From Herbaspirillum sp. SJZ106 (GTDB lineage Bacteria; Pseudomonadota; Gammaproteobacteria; Burkholderiales; Burkholderiaceae_D), in NCBI RefSeq assembly GCF_006715495.1, contig NZ_VFNI01000002.1, positions 62,001-126,000 of the forward strand: a DNA stretch of 64,000 bases, given 5' to 3'. The notes under the pieces are model-generated. The model had not been told where the DNA came from. It ran no database searches and worked only from the letters and a program-made list of their open reading frames with translations. The position numbers and the translations under genes were made by a program. Positions 28,718 through 38,585 of the stretch are shown piece by piece (the stretch's first letter is position 1; every line of letters begins with the position of its first letter).

Positions 28718-29970
28718 TGCACTACCCCCGCGCTGGCCAGCATGGCCTGCAGCAGCACGTTGCAGCCGGCTTCCAGGTGCTCCGGCCTGGCGTCCTCGAT
28801 CTCGTTGTGCGATACCCCGTCCTTGCACGGCACGAAGATCATTCCGGCCGGCGCCATGCGCGCGGCATAGATAGCGTCATGGCCGGCGCCGGAAACCACG
28901 TCCATGGTCTTGTAACCCAGGCCGGCGGCGGCATCGCGTACATTGCCCACGCACTCCGGATGGAAGGGGCAGGGCGGGAAATAGGACACGCGTTCCAGCG
29001 CGATGTGCAGGCCGGTCTTCTGGCGCATCGATTCGATATAGGCCAGCAGGTCCTCATGCATCTGGTTGAGCAGCGCGTCGCTGACATTGCGCAGGTCGAC
29101 CGAGAACTTCACCTGGCCCGGGATCACGTTGCGGCTGTTGGGCATCACCTGCACCGAGCCGACCGTGCCGCGGCCATAAGGCGGATAGCGGTTGGCGATG
29201 GCCACTACTTCCTGCATGATGTACGTGGAGACCTGCAGCGCATCCTTGCGGATGGCCATCGGTGTCGGGCCGGCATGCGATTCGAAACCGGTCACCGTGC
29301 AGTCGTACCACGACAGGCCCAGCACCGCCGGCACCACGCCGATGACGGTGTCGGCGTTCTCCAGCACCGGCCCCTGCTCGATGTGCGCCTCGTAGTAGGC
29401 ACCGATCGGATGGTCGCCGCACTTCTGCTCGCCGATGTAGCCGATGCGCGCCAGCTCATCCTTCACTTTCCTGCCGTCGACATCGGTAGCGTTGTACGCA
29501 TGCTCCAGCGTGAAGGCGCCGCAGAACACGCCCGACCCCATCATCACCGGAACGAAGCGCGAGCCTTCCTCGTTGGTCCACACCGCCACCTCGATCGGCG
29601 CCTCGGTCACGATCCGGTGCCGGTTCAGCGTGCGGATCACCTCGATGCCGGACAGCACGCCATAGTTGCCGTCGAACTTGCCGCCGGTCGGTTGCGTGTC
29701 GATGTGCGAACCGGTCATCACCGGCGGCAGGTCGTTGTTGCGGCCGGGGCGGCGCATGAAGATGTTGCCGATCTGGTCGACCGTCACGCTCATGCCCTCG
29801 GCCCTGGCCCACGAGGTGACCAGGTCGCGGCCCTGCTTGTCGAGGTCGGTCAGCGCCAGCCGGCATACGCCGCCCTTGGCGGTGGCGCCAATCCGGGCCA
29901 GTTCCATCAGTGAGTCCCACAGGCGCTTGCCATCGATGCGCAGCGTGTTTGTGTTGGTTTTCATGTCCAT
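28714..29970 (-). CDS. M20-family Zn-dependent amidase (N-carbamoyl-L-amino acid / beta-ureidopropionase type)
   Basis: The 418-residue protein matches the HyuC/allantoate amidohydrolase/beta-ureidopropionase group. Metal ligands are visible in TGSHIDTQPTGGKFDGNYGVL, WTNEEGSRF, YYEAHIEQGP and the C-terminal KDGVSHNEIED. These enzymes hydrolyse N-carbamoyl amino acids (or N-carbamoyl-beta-alanine) to the amino acid, CO2 and ammonia. Neighbouring LivHMGF-type uptake genes and, further upstream, an omega-aminotransferase and mmsA make N-carbamoyl-beta-alanine a reasonable candidate, but N-carbamoyl-alpha-amino acids are equally possible from sequence alone. Confidence 0.85.
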   Translation of the reverse strand: MDMKTNTNTLRIDGKRLWDSLMELARIGATAKGGVCRLALTDLDKQGRDLVTSWARAEGMSVTVDQIGNIFMRRPGRNNDLPPVMTGSHIDTQPTGGKFDGNYGVLSGIEVIRTLNRHRIVTEAPIEVAVWTNEEGSRFVPVMMGSGVFCGAFTLEHAYNATDVDGRKVKDELARIGYIGEQKCGDHPIGAYYEAHIEQGPVLENADTVIGVVPAVLGLSWYDCTVTGFESHAGPTPMAIRKDALQVSTYIMQEVVAIANRYPPYGRGTVGSVQVMPNSRNVIPGQVKFSVDLRNVSDALLNQMHEDLLAYIESMRQKTGLHIALERVSYFPPCPFHPECVGNVRDAAAGLGYKTMDVVSGAGHDAIYAARMAPAGMIFVPCKDGVSHNEIEDARPEHLEAGCNVLLQAMLASAGVVQ

Positions 29971-30008
29971 GATGCTTTCTTTTTGTTAACAGGCCCTAGT
30001 GCGGTGCA

Positions 30009-30103
30009 CCTTCGATACGGCCTGCGGCCTACTCAGGCTGAACGGTAGTTAAAACATCCAGCTACCGTTCGACCTGAGTAGCCGCGTAGCGGCGTATCGA
30101 AGG
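30009..30103. repeat. paired palindromic repeat, family 1, copy A (BIME-like)
   Basis: Two units in inverted orientation, 30009-30048 and 30062-30103, are separated by 13 bp. Each unit carries the sequence CTGAGTAG followed by a small internal palindrome (such as CCGCGTAGCGG) and CGTATCGAAGG, preceded by CCGTTCG. Together they can form a long imperfect hairpin. This copy lies between livF and the M20 gene inside the probable operon. Related pairs are at 33497-33622 and 40815-40924. Confidence 0.8.
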
Positions 30104-30114
30104 CGCGCGATTTG

Positions 30115-30815
30115 TCATGCCGCCAGGTTCACGCCCAGGTAGCGGTCCTTGACGCCATCGTCGGCCAGGAACTCGGCATTGCTGCCGCTGTAGGCGATGC
30201 GTCCCTGTTCGACGATGTAATGGCGGTCGGCCAGTTGCGTGCATACTTCCAGGTTCTGTTCCACCAGGATGATGGACATCCCGGTGCCCTTGATCAGCTT
30301 GATCTGCGCCACGATCTCGTCGACGATCACCGGCGCCAGGCCTTCCACCGGCTCGTCCAGCATCAGCACCTTGGGATGGGTCATCAATGCGCGCGCGATC
30401 GCCAGCATCTGCTGCTCGCCGCCGGAGAGCTGGCCGCCGCCGTTCCTGCGGCGCTCCTTCAGGCGCGGGAAGATCTTGTACACGTCCTCCAGCCCCCAGG
30501 CCGATTCCTTGCGCGCCGCCATCTTGAGGTTTTCCTCGACGGTGAGCAGCTTGAAGATGCCGCGGTGTTCGGGCACCAGGCACACGCCGCGCGCCGCGAT
30601 CTTGTAGGACGGCAGGCCGCTGACCTGCTGGCCTTCGAACAGCACGCGCCCCTGGGCCGGCGGCACCACGCCGACGATGCTCTTCAACGTGGTGGTCTTG
30701 CCGGCGCCATTGCGCCCCAGCAGCGTCACTACTTCGCCGGCATCCACCTGCAGCGAAACGCCCTGCAGGATATGGCTTTTGCCGTAGTAGCCATGAACGT
30801 CTTCCACTTGCAGGA

Positions 30816-30819
<4 letters not shown>
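30115..30819 (-). CDS. livF: branched-chain amino acid-type ABC transporter, ATP-binding protein LivF
   Basis: The 234-residue ATPase has Walker A GRNGAGKTT (about 36-44), signature LSGGEQQ and Walker B VLMLDEPVEG. LivF-type features are RGVCLVPEHRGIFKLLTVEENL and the C-terminal YIVEQGRIAYSG. With LivG it powers the LivHM permease. Its start overlaps the livG stop by 4 nt. The substrate of the whole system is probably not a branched-chain amino acid (see the binding protein). Confidence 0.9.
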
Positions 30820-31579
<760 letters not shown>

Positions 31580-31583
<4 letters not shown>

Positions 31584-32575
31584 GAATGCTTCTCCTTGGC
31601 AGCCACCTCGACGGAGCTATCGCGTTTGGCGGGGCGCACTGCATTGACCAGTTTCATGGCCAGCCCGAACAGGCCTTTTTGCATGTACAGGCTGACCGCG
31701 ATCAGCAGCAGGCCCAGCAGCATCAGCCAGCGCGGCCACAAGGTGGAGAGCCAGTTGCCGGCCAGCACGTAGAACGAGGCGCCCAGCACCGAGGCGAACA
31801 GGTTGCCGGTGCCGCCGATGACGGTCATGATCAGAATCGACTCGCTGGTGTGGTACTCGATGTTGGACAGCGGCGCCACGCCGGTCATCATCGCATGCAG
31901 GCCGCCGGCCAGGCCGGTCACCGCGCCCGAGATCACGAAGGCGGCGAGCTTGAGCAGGCGGATGTCGTAACCCACCGCCGAGGCGCGCGCTTCGTTGTCG
32001 CGCACCGCCAGCAAGGTGCGGCCCAGCACCGAATCGACCACCCGCTGCAGCAGCCAGAACACCAGCACGAACAGGATCGCCACCACCGTGTAGTACTGCC
32101 ACGAGGACGTGGTCGGCAGCAGCGTCAGGCCGAACAGGGCGAGCGGCGGGCGCGGGATGTCGAGCAGGCCGTTGTCGCCGCCGGTGACGTCCTTCATCGT
32201 GTAGGCCAGGAAGTAGAACATCTGGGCGAAGGCCAGCGTCAGCATCACGAAGTAGGTGCCGCGCTGGCGGATCGAGAACCAGCCCACCAGCAGTGCGGCC
32301 ATCGCACCGCCCAGCGCCGCCATCGCCAGCGTCGCCAATAGCGGCGCCTTGAGCTGCAGCAGCACCACGCCGGCGGTATAGCTGCCCACGCCGAAGAAGA
32401 TGCCCTGGCCGAACGACATCAGGCCGGTGTAGCCCAGGAGCAGGTTGCAGCCCAGCGCGGCCAGCGCGAACACCAGCACTTCGGTGGCCAGCGTGCCCGA
32501 ACCCAGGCACAGCGGCAGCAGCAGGGCGACGGCGGCGGCCAGCAATGTGTATCGGAAATGCGCGATATGTTTCAT
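31580..32575 (-). CDS. livM: branched-chain amino acid-type ABC transporter, permease LivM
   Basis: The 331-residue permease has about eight to nine TM segments and the LivM core GYTGLMSFGQGIFFGVGSYTAGVVLLQL and VRDNEARASAVGYDIRLLKLAAFVISGAVTGLAGGLHAMMTG. The last ends in IGGTGNLFASVLGASFYVLAG. The start at 32575 (MKHIAHFRYTLL) is preferred over an open frame extending 30 codons upstream, which would run into livH. Confidence 0.88.
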
Positions 32576-32597
32576 CAGTTTCCTCTTCCCGCCATTA

Positions 32598-33464
32598 TTA
32601 CGCCGCGCCCGGCCGGCCGAGCAGGCCATTGGGCCGCAGCAGCATGACCGCCGCCATGGCGACATAGATCATCAGGTGCGCGCCTTCGGACCACACCGTA
32701 CTCATCACGCTCTGGACGATGCCGACCAGGATGCCGCCGATCAGCGCGCCCCAGAAACTGCCCAGGCCGCCGACCACCACCACCACGAAGGCAATGCCCA
32801 GCGCCTCTACCCCCATGAACGGGTCGGCGCCGCGGATCGGCGCGGCCAGCGCCCCGGCCAGCCCGGCGGTGGCCGCGCCCAGCGCGAATACCAGGCTGAA
32901 GATGCGGTTGATGTTCAGGCCCAGGAGCGACACCATCTCGGTCGACTCGCTGCCGGCGCGCACGATGGAGCCCAGGCGCGTGCCTTCCAGCACCCACCAC
33001 AAGAGGATGGCCATGACCGCGGTGACGGCGATCACGAACAGGCGGTACTTGGGATAGACGAAGCCGCCGGCCATCACCACGCCCTGCAATATGTCGGGCG
33101 GCGAGACATTGTTGCCCAGCGGCCCCCAATACGAGATCACGGCCTCCTGCAGCACCAGCGCCAGACCCACCGTGAACAGGATATGGAAGTGGTGCGGCAG
33201 CGCATACACATGCCGCAGCACGAAGCGCTCCACCACCCAGGCGAACAGGCCTACCACCAGCGGCGCCGCCAGCAGCGACCACCAGAAGCCGATGCCCATG
33301 TCGGCGAGCTGGAAGCACAGGTAGGCGCCCAGCAGGAAGAACGCGCCGTGCGAGAAATTGACGAAGCGCAACAGGCCGAACACGATGGACAGGCCCACCG
33401 CCAGCAGGAAGTAGAGCATGCCGATGCCTATGCCGTTGGCGATCTGCAGCAGGTAGATATTCAT
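32598..33464 (-). CDS. livH: branched-chain amino acid-type ABC transporter, permease LivH
   Basis: The 288-residue permease shows the LivH pattern: NGIGIGMLYFLLAVGLSIVFGLLRFVNFSHGAFFLLGAYL, VRAGSESTEMVSLLGLNINRIFSLVFALGAATAGLAGALAAP and VVVVGGLGSFWGALIGGILVGIVQ. The ATG at 33464 has GAGG just upstream. Separated from the binding-protein gene by 167 bp that hold a BIME-like repeat and a strong hairpin. Confidence 0.88.
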   Translation of the reverse strand: MNIYLLQIANGIGIGMLYFLLAVGLSIVFGLLRFVNFSHGAFFLLGAYLCFQLADMGIGFWWSLLAAPLVVGLFAWVVERFVLRHVYALPHHFHILFTVGLALVLQEAVISYWGPLGNNVSPPDILQGVVMAGGFVYPKYRLFVIAVTAVMAILLWWVLEGTRLGSIVRAGSESTEMVSLLGLNINRIFSLVFALGAATAGLAGALAAPIRGADPFMGVEALGIAFVVVVVGGLGSFWGALIGGILVGIVQSVMSTVWSEGAHLMIYVAMAAVMLLRPNGLLGRPGAA

Positions 33465-33496
33465 GAGACCTCGTGACACTCAGTAATACACAATGA

Positions 33497-33622
33497 CCGT
33501 TCGGACTGAGTAGACCCGAAGGGTCGTATCGAAGACGCACCATCATGTTTCGCACGCAGTCGCGTCTTTGATACGCCGCTGGAGCGGCTACTCAGTCCGA
33601 ACGGTTGAGTAGCCGCTCCAGC
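33497..33622. repeat. paired palindromic repeat, family 1, copy B, with strong hairpin
   Basis: Units at 33497-33534 and 33566-33604 lie in inverted orientation. A third partial unit follows, creating a perfect 17-bp stem (33578-33594 with 33606-33622) and an 11-nt loop. It lies between the stop of the substrate-binding protein gene (33632) and the livH start (33464), in the place where REP elements in other transport operons protect the binding-protein mRNA. Confidence 0.8.
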
Positions 33623-33631
33623 TCGGACGCA

Positions 33632-34825
33632 TCACAGTTTGCACTGCGTCTTGTCCAATGCCAGGAACGATTTGCCCGACGAGACGATGTCGGCGTAATC
33701 GTTCTTGTTGGCCATCTTCGACTTCGCCTTGCCCTTGAGCAGATAGTAGTTCTTGATCACCTGGTGGTCGCCCTTGCGGATTTCCTCGGTGCCGGTCAGG
33801 CCTTCGTACTTCATGCCTTCCATCGCCGCGATGACCGCCTTGGGGTCGGTGCTGTTGGCCTTGATGATGGCGTCGAGCATGATCTTGGTACAGATGTAGG
33901 AGCCGGCCAGGCTGTAGTTCGGGTCGATCTTCAGCGTGTCGTTGACCAGCTTGACGAACTCCTTGTTGAACGGCGAATCGATCGCGTGCCAGTACTGCGC
34001 GCCGAAGTACACGCCGTCGCAGATGTCGGCGCCCAGCGTCTCGAACTGCTCCAGTCCCGAAGCCCAGGCCATGAGGATCGTACAGTTGTTCTTCATGCCG
34101 AAGCTGGCTGCCTGGCGCAGCGTGTCCGACGACTGCGAACCGAAGTTCAGCAGCAGCAGCACGTCCGGCTTGGCGGCCATGGCGTTGGTCAGGTAGCCGG
34201 AGAACTCTTTCTCGGTCAGCGAGTGGTAGCTGTTGCCGACGTGCTCGATGCCCTTTTCCTTGAAGATATTCTTGGCCGCTGTCAGCAGGCCTTCGCCGAA
34301 CACGTATTGCGGCGTGATGGTGTACCAGCGCTTGGCGTTGGGCAGCTTCTCCAGCAGCGGGCGCACGGTCTGTTCGATGGCGCCGAAGGTCGGCACCGAC
34401 CAGCGGAAGGTGGAGCGGTTGCAGTCGCTGCCGGTGATCTCGTCGGCGCCGGCGGTGGTGATGAAGATGCCGCCGGCCTTGTCGGCTTCCTTGCCCATGG
34501 CCAATGCCTCGCCGGAGAGGATGCCGCCGGCGAAGAAGCGCGTACCCTTCTCGATGGTCTCCTGCATCTTGCGCACGGCGGTGGCCGGCTTGCCTTCGGT
34601 ATCGAGCGTGACGTAGCTGGTGTTCTTGCCGAGCACCTTGCCGTATTTCTGCAGCACCAGTTTCATGCCCATGTCGGCGAACTTGCCGTTGGCGGCGAAG
34701 GGGCCCGACATCGGCACCGGGCATCCGAAGGAAATCGCATCGGCTTGCGCGAAGACATCGTTGAAAGTAAGCGCGCCCGGTGCGGCAAGTGCGGACAGCT
34801 TCAGAAAATCGCGACGACTGATCAT
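33632..34825 (-). CDS. ABC transporter substrate-binding protein, Leu/Ile/Val-binding type, with Tat-like signal
   Basis: The 397-residue periplasmic binding protein has a type I fold: GCPVPMSGPFAANGKFADMGMKLVL, LDTEGKPATAVRKMQETIEKG, GPLLSGEA-like GGILSGEALAMGKEADKAG and YTITPQYVFGEG. The N-terminus MISRRDFLKLSALAAPGALT has a twin-arginine motif (SRRDFLK), so export through Tat is likely. This subgroup of Liv-type receptors often binds amides, ureas or aromatic/aliphatic acids rather than branched-chain amino acids. AGGGAG precedes the ATG at 34825; the open frame extends 18 codons upstream but that part is not signal-like. First gene of the liv-M20-M81 operon. Confidence 0.88.
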   Translation of the reverse strand: MISRRDFLKLSALAAPGALTFNDVFAQADAISFGCPVPMSGPFAANGKFADMGMKLVLQKYGKVLGKNTSYVTLDTEGKPATAVRKMQETIEKGTRFFAGGILSGEALAMGKEADKAGGIFITTAGADEITGSDCNRSTFRWSVPTFGAIEQTVRPLLEKLPNAKRWYTITPQYVFGEGLLTAAKNIFKEKGIEHVGNSYHSLTEKEFSGYLTNAMAAKPDVLLLLNFGSQSSDTLRQAASFGMKNNCTILMAWASGLEQFETLGADICDGVYFGAQYWHAIDSPFNKEFVKLVNDTLKIDPNYSLAGSYICTKIMLDAIIKANSTDPKAVIAAMEGMKYEGLTGTEEIRKGDHQVIKNYYLLKGKAKSKMANKNDYADIVSSGKSFLALDKTQCKL

Positions 34826-34885
34826 ATTCACATCTCCCTCAGGATTAAAAACGACAGGTGACATCCACGAAAACTTCAACGGCGA

Positions 34886-35026
34886 TCAACGCAAATTCCA
34901 TGCCCAGCAAGAGTGAAAATCCGAATGAAATGAGACGCCGGCATGGCGGCAGGACGAGCGAATTCCTCCGCCGGAAAAACGCGGATAAAAATGGTCGAAC
35001 GGGCATGACATGATGCGAACGATCAT
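34886..35026 (-). CDS. hypothetical 46-residue peptide upstream of the binding-protein gene
   Basis: An ATG at 35026 is preceded by AGGAGGAG with a 6-nt spacer, the best ribosome-binding site in the neighbourhood. The frame starts MIVRIMSCPFDHFYPRF and stops at 34886, 60 bp before the binding-protein start. It contains three Cys and several His and aromatic residues and resembles no family I recognise. It may be a leader peptide controlling the downstream operon, a small protein, or a chance frame. The rest of 34826-35365 holds the dyad at 35197-35236 and the terminator at 35325-35355. Confidence 0.4.
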   Translation of the reverse strand: MIVRIMSCPFDHFYPRFSGGGIRSSCRHAGVSFHSDFHSCWAWNLR

Positions 35027-35196
35027 GGCGGGCTCCTCCTGGCCGTGAAATGCAGTGTCTCTTTGGTCTTTCTTCGATGCTGCCATCCGTTGTCCATGCC
35101 CCGACGTATGCTCATGCGGTGGCCATGCGGATTTTCTTGTTTTCCGGAGATGCTCATCTCCATCGCGATTGTCGTCTTTTCCCTCCCTTTGTGCGC

Positions 35197-35236
35197 TCAG
35201 AACGCATCTCACGTTTATTGATGAAATGCGTTCTCA
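35197..35236. promoter_or_regulatory. 15-bp imperfect inverted repeat upstream of the liv operon
   Basis: TCAGAACGCATCTCA (35197-35211) and TGAAATGCGTTCTCA (35222-35236) are inverted repeats matching at 13 of 15 positions, with a perfect AGAACGCAT/ATGCGTTCT core. The half-sites are 25 bp apart. It lies in the AT-richer part of the leader region upstream of the small ORF and binding-protein gene, so an operator is plausible. Confidence 0.4.
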
Positions 35237-35324
35237 TATTTTTCACTGACATTGCGGTGCATTTTGTGCCGCGCCGCTGCTTTCCGGCACCAACAACCGG
35301 CAGTTCCCGCGGCGTGGAAAAACA

Positions 35325-35355
35325 AAAAACGGCATGAAGGACTCATGCCGTTTTT
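35325..35355 (-). terminator. intrinsic terminator after mmsA
   Basis: A 13-bp stem (35325-35337 with 35343-35355) includes AAAAACGGCATGA and its complement around AGGAC. On the minus strand it ends in a T-run, 11 bp beyond the mmsA stop. Confidence 0.88.
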
Positions 35356-35365
35356 CATCGTTTCC

Positions 35366-36859
35366 TTATTTCATCTGCGGGAACGCGAACTCCGCTCCAG
35401 CGCTTGCGGTGTTCGGCCAGCGCTGCATCACCGCCTTGGCGCGCGTATAGAAACGCACGCCTTCCGGTCCGTACATGTGATGGTCGCCAAACAGGCTGCG
35501 CTTCCATCCGCCGAAGCTGGAGAACGCCATCGGCACCGGCAGCGGCACGTTCACGCCGACCATGCCGACTTCGATCTGGCGCACGAACTCGCGCGCCACG
35601 CCGCCGTCGCGCGTGTACACCGCCACGCCATTGCCGTATTCATGCGCGTTGATCAGTTCCACCGCGCTGGCGATGTCGGGCGCGCGCAGCACGCACAGCA
35701 CCGGGCCGAAGATCTCTTCCTTGTAGATGGTCATGTCGGGCGTGACATGGTCGAACAGCGTGCCGCCGACGAAGAAGCCCTTCTCGAAACCGGCCACTTT
35801 GTGGCCGCGGCCGTCGACTACCAGCCTGGCGCCTTCTTCCACGCCGCGGCCGATCAGGCCTTCGATGCGTTCCTTGGCCGCGGCAGTCACCACCGGGCCC
35901 ATTTCGGCGCCGGCGGCCATGCCTTCGTTGATCTTCAGGTTGCGCGCGCGTTCGGCCAGGGCTTCCACCAGCTTGTCGCCGGCCGCGCCCACGGCCACCG
36001 CCACCGAGATCGCCATGCAGCGTTCGCCGGCCGAACCGAAGGCCGCGCCCATCAGCGCGTCGACTGCCAGCGCCATGTCGGCGTCGGGCATGACCACCAT
36101 GTGGTTCTTGGCGCCGCCCAGCGCTTGCACGCGCTTGCCCTTGGCGCTGCCGCGCGCGTAGATGTATTCGGCGATCGGGGTCGAGCCGACGAAGCTGATG
36201 GCCTTGACCTGCGGGTGGTCGAGCAACGCATCGACGGTCACCTTGTCGCCCTGCACGACGTTGAACACGCCATCCGGCAAGCCGGCTTCCTGCAGCAGTT
36301 CGGCGATCAGCAAGGCGGCGGACGGATCGCGTTCGGAGGGCTTGAGCACGAAGCTGTTGCCGCAGGCGATGGCGATGGGGAACATCCACATCGGCACCAT
36401 CGCCGGGAAGTTGAACGGCGTGATGCCGGCCACCACGCCCAGCGGCTGGCGCATCGACCAGGCGTCGATGCCGCGCGCGATCTGGTCGGTGTATTCGCCC
36501 TTCAACATCTGCGGGATGCCGGCGGCGAACTCGACGATCTCGATGCCGCGCGCGACTTCGCCTTGTGCGTCGGAAAAAGTCTTGCCGTGTTCGCGCACGA
36601 TGATGCGCGCGAAGTCGTCGGCGCGTTGCTGGATCAGGTGCAGGAAGCGGAACAGCACGCGCGCGCGGGTCAGCGGCGGGGTGTTGGACCAGGCGGGGAA
36701 GGCGGCGGCGCCGGACTTGACGGCGGCGTCGACCTCATTGGCCGTGCCCAGCGCGACTTGCGCCACCGGCACGCCCAGCGCCGGGTTGAATACATCGGCG
36801 TAGCGGCCGCTGGCGGTATCGACGCGCTTGCCGCCGATGTAGTGGGTGATCTTTTCCAT
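35366..36859 (-). CDS. mmsA: CoA-acylating methylmalonate/malonate-semialdehyde dehydrogenase
   Basis: The 497-residue ALDH shows the catalytic Cys at C281 in [13 protein letters not shown], the form typical of CoA-dependent MmsA enzymes, with [23 protein letters not shown] and [31 protein letters not shown]. MmsA converts methylmalonate semialdehyde to propionyl-CoA and malonate semialdehyde to acetyl-CoA. It lies 57 bp downstream of the omega-aminotransferase gene in the same direction, the standard pairing for beta-alanine or valine-type semialdehyde catabolism. A strong terminator follows. Confidence 0.93.
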   Translation of the reverse strand: MEKITHYIGGKRVDTASGRYADVFNPALGVPVAQVALGTANEVDAAVKSGAAAFPAWSNTPPLTRARVLFRFLHLIQQRADDFARIIVREHGKTFSDAQGEVARGIEIVEFAAGIPQMLKGEYTDQIARGIDAWSMRQPLGVVAGITPFNFPAMVPMWMFPIAIACGNSFVLKPSERDPSAALLIAELLQEAGLPDGVFNVVQGDKVTVDALLDHPQVKAISFVGSTPIAEYIYARGSAKGKRVQALGGAKNHMVVMPDADMALAVDALMGAAFGSAGERCMAISVAVAVGAAGDKLVEALAERARNLKINEGMAAGAEMGPVVTAAAKERIEGLIGRGVEEGARLVVDGRGHKVAGFEKGFFVGGTLFDHVTPDMTIYKEEIFGPVLCVLRAPDIASAVELINAHEYGNGVAVYTRDGGVAREFVRQIEVGMVGVNVPLPVPMAFSSFGGWKRSLFGDHHMYGPEGVRFYTRAKAVMQRWPNTASAGAEFAFPQMK

Positions 36860-36916
36860 TGTTGCCCGTTGCTCCGTTATTTGTGATCAGGCCGGCTGTG
36901 GTCAGGCCAGCCGTGG

Positions 36917-38239
36917 TCAGGCCAGCGTCTTGAGGATCGCGGCCAGCTTGCCGAACAGCTCGTCGATCTGCTGCTTGTTGATGACCAGCGGCGGCGACAG
37001 CGCGATGATGTCGCCGGTCACGCGGATCAGGATGCCGTCGTTGAAGGCGCGCACGAAGGCGTCGTAGGCGCGCGCGCCGACCTTGCCCGGGATCGAGGCC
37101 AGTTCGATGCCGGCGATCAGGCCGATGGTGCGCACGTCGATCACATGCGGCAGGCCGCGCAGCGCATGCGCCGCATCCTGGAAATAGTCCGATACCGACT
37201 GCGCATGCTCCAGCACGCCTTCCTGCTGGAACACGTCCAGCGAAGCCAGGCCGGCGGCGCAGGCCAGCGGGTGGCCGGAATAGGTATAGCCGTGGAACAG
37301 TTCGATGCCGTCCGGGCCTTGCATGAAGGCGTCGTGGATCTCCGGCTTGACGAACACCGCGCCCATCGGCACCACGCCGTTGGTCAGGCCCTTGGCGGTG
37401 GTGAAGATGTCCGGTTCGACATCGAAGTAGTCGGAGGCGAACGGCGTGCCCAGGCGGCCGAAGCCGGTGATCACCTCATCGAAGATCAGCAGGATGCCGT
37501 GCTTGCTGCACAGCTCGCGCAGGCGCTTGAGATAACCCTTGGGCGGCACCAGCACGCCGGTGGAACCGGCCACCGGCTCCACGATCACGGCGGCGATGTT
37601 GGAGGCGTCGTGCAGCGCGACCAGGTGTTCCAGCTCGTCGGCCAGGTGCGCGCCGTATTCCGGCTGGCCCTTGGTGAAAGCGTTCTTTTCCAGGTTGTGG
37701 GTGTGCGGCAGGTGGTCCACGCCCGCGATCAGCGCGCTGCTGAAGGTCTTGCGGTTGCCGCCGATGCCGCCCACCGACATGCCGCCGAAACCGACGCCAT
37801 GGTAGCCGCGCTCGCGGCCGATCAGGCGGGTGCGGGTGGCGTTGCCCTTGGCGCGGTGGTAGGCCAGCGCGATCTTCAGCGCCGTATCCACCGCTTCCGA
37901 ACCGGAGCCGGTGTAGAACACGTTGGCGAAGCGGTTGCCGGTATAGGCCTTGAGGCGCTCGGCCAGTTCGAAGGCGCTCGGGTGGCCGAGCTGGAAGGAC
38001 GGCGCGTAGTCCAGCGTGGCCACCGACTTCTGCACGGCCGACACGATCTTGGGATGGGCGTGGCCCAGCGGCACGCACCACAGGCCGGCGGTGCCGTCGA
38101 GGATGGCGTTGCCGGCGTCGTCGCGATAATGCATGCCTTCGGCCGAGACCAGCATACGCGGGCTGGCCTTGAAGTTGCGGTTGGCGGTGAAGGGCATCCA
38201 GTAGGCCGACAGGCCGGGTTTCTGTTCGGAAGTAGTCAT
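36917..38239 (-). CDS. class III omega-aminotransferase (beta-alanine-pyruvate type)
   Basis: The 440-residue PLP enzyme shows YWMPFTANRNFKASPRML at the start, LDGTAGLWCVPLGHAHPKI, FYTGSGSEAVDTALKIALAYHRAKG, IFDEVITGFGRLGTPFASDYF and the PLP lysine near residue 282 in TTAKGLTNG. These features fit omega-amino acid:pyruvate transaminases, which turn beta-alanine into malonate semialdehyde. A GTG start 25 codons upstream would put the motif TTGCCAGACACTGGCA-like dyad inside the gene; the ATG at 38239 matches family length better, though its Shine-Dalgarno is weak. Divergent from a MocR regulator and upstream of mmsA. Confidence 0.88.
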   Translation of the reverse strand: MTTSEQKPGLSAYWMPFTANRNFKASPRMLVSAEGMHYRDDAGNAILDGTAGLWCVPLGHAHPKIVSAVQKSVATLDYAPSFQLGHPSAFELAERLKAYTGNRFANVFYTGSGSEAVDTALKIALAYHRAKGNATRTRLIGRERGYHGVGFGGMSVGGIGGNRKTFSSALIAGVDHLPHTHNLEKNAFTKGQPEYGAHLADELEHLVALHDASNIAAVIVEPVAGSTGVLVPPKGYLKRLRELCSKHGILLIFDEVITGFGRLGTPFASDYFDVEPDIFTTAKGLTNGVVPMGAVFVKPEIHDAFMQGPDGIELFHGYTYSGHPLACAAGLASLDVFQQEGVLEHAQSVSDYFQDAAHALRGLPHVIDVRTIGLIAGIELASIPGKVGARAYDAFVRAFNDGILIRVTGDIIALSPPLVINKQQIDELFGKLAAILKTLA

Positions 38240-38585
38240 GGGGCGCACCGTGGCAGGGTGAGGGTTGACGAAGTTGGGAATGACTTGATGAATGGCTTGA
38301 TTATTGCCAGACACTGGCAGTATTGTTAGCTACACTTTTTAATTTGATCCAAGACTGTATTGTTTATTTGAGCGAACTGTATTGATTCATCTGGCGGGAA
38401 TGCCAGCGTGCGGCTGATCCGGTCGTATTGCCGGTAAACGTCGAATGGCGCTGATTTCGGCCATTCATGCCAGGGAGAGGGCATCGCAGGTTGCGCCAGC
38501 CGGAAGCAATACACTTCTTGGAAAAGCAAAACACTCCAGTCGGTCGACCAATGAACTCGCCCGACTGCACGCCGAAAGGATGTCC
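38240..38585. promoter_or_regulatory. aminotransferase/MocR intergenic region with direct repeats
   Basis: The 346-bp divergent region contains ACTGTATTG twice, at 38354-38362 and 38376-38384, exactly 22 bp apart. A related CAGTATTG lies at 38318-38325, next to a TGCCAG/CTGGCA dyad (38305-38319). MocR regulators commonly bind direct repeats about two helical turns apart, so this is the probable operator of the regulator encoded at 38586. No other gene is apparent here. Confidence 0.5.

Noticed and set aside
35027..35212. Longer form of the small ORF upstream of the receptor gene
   Set aside because: The extension has no ribosome-binding site; only the ATG at 35026 has one.
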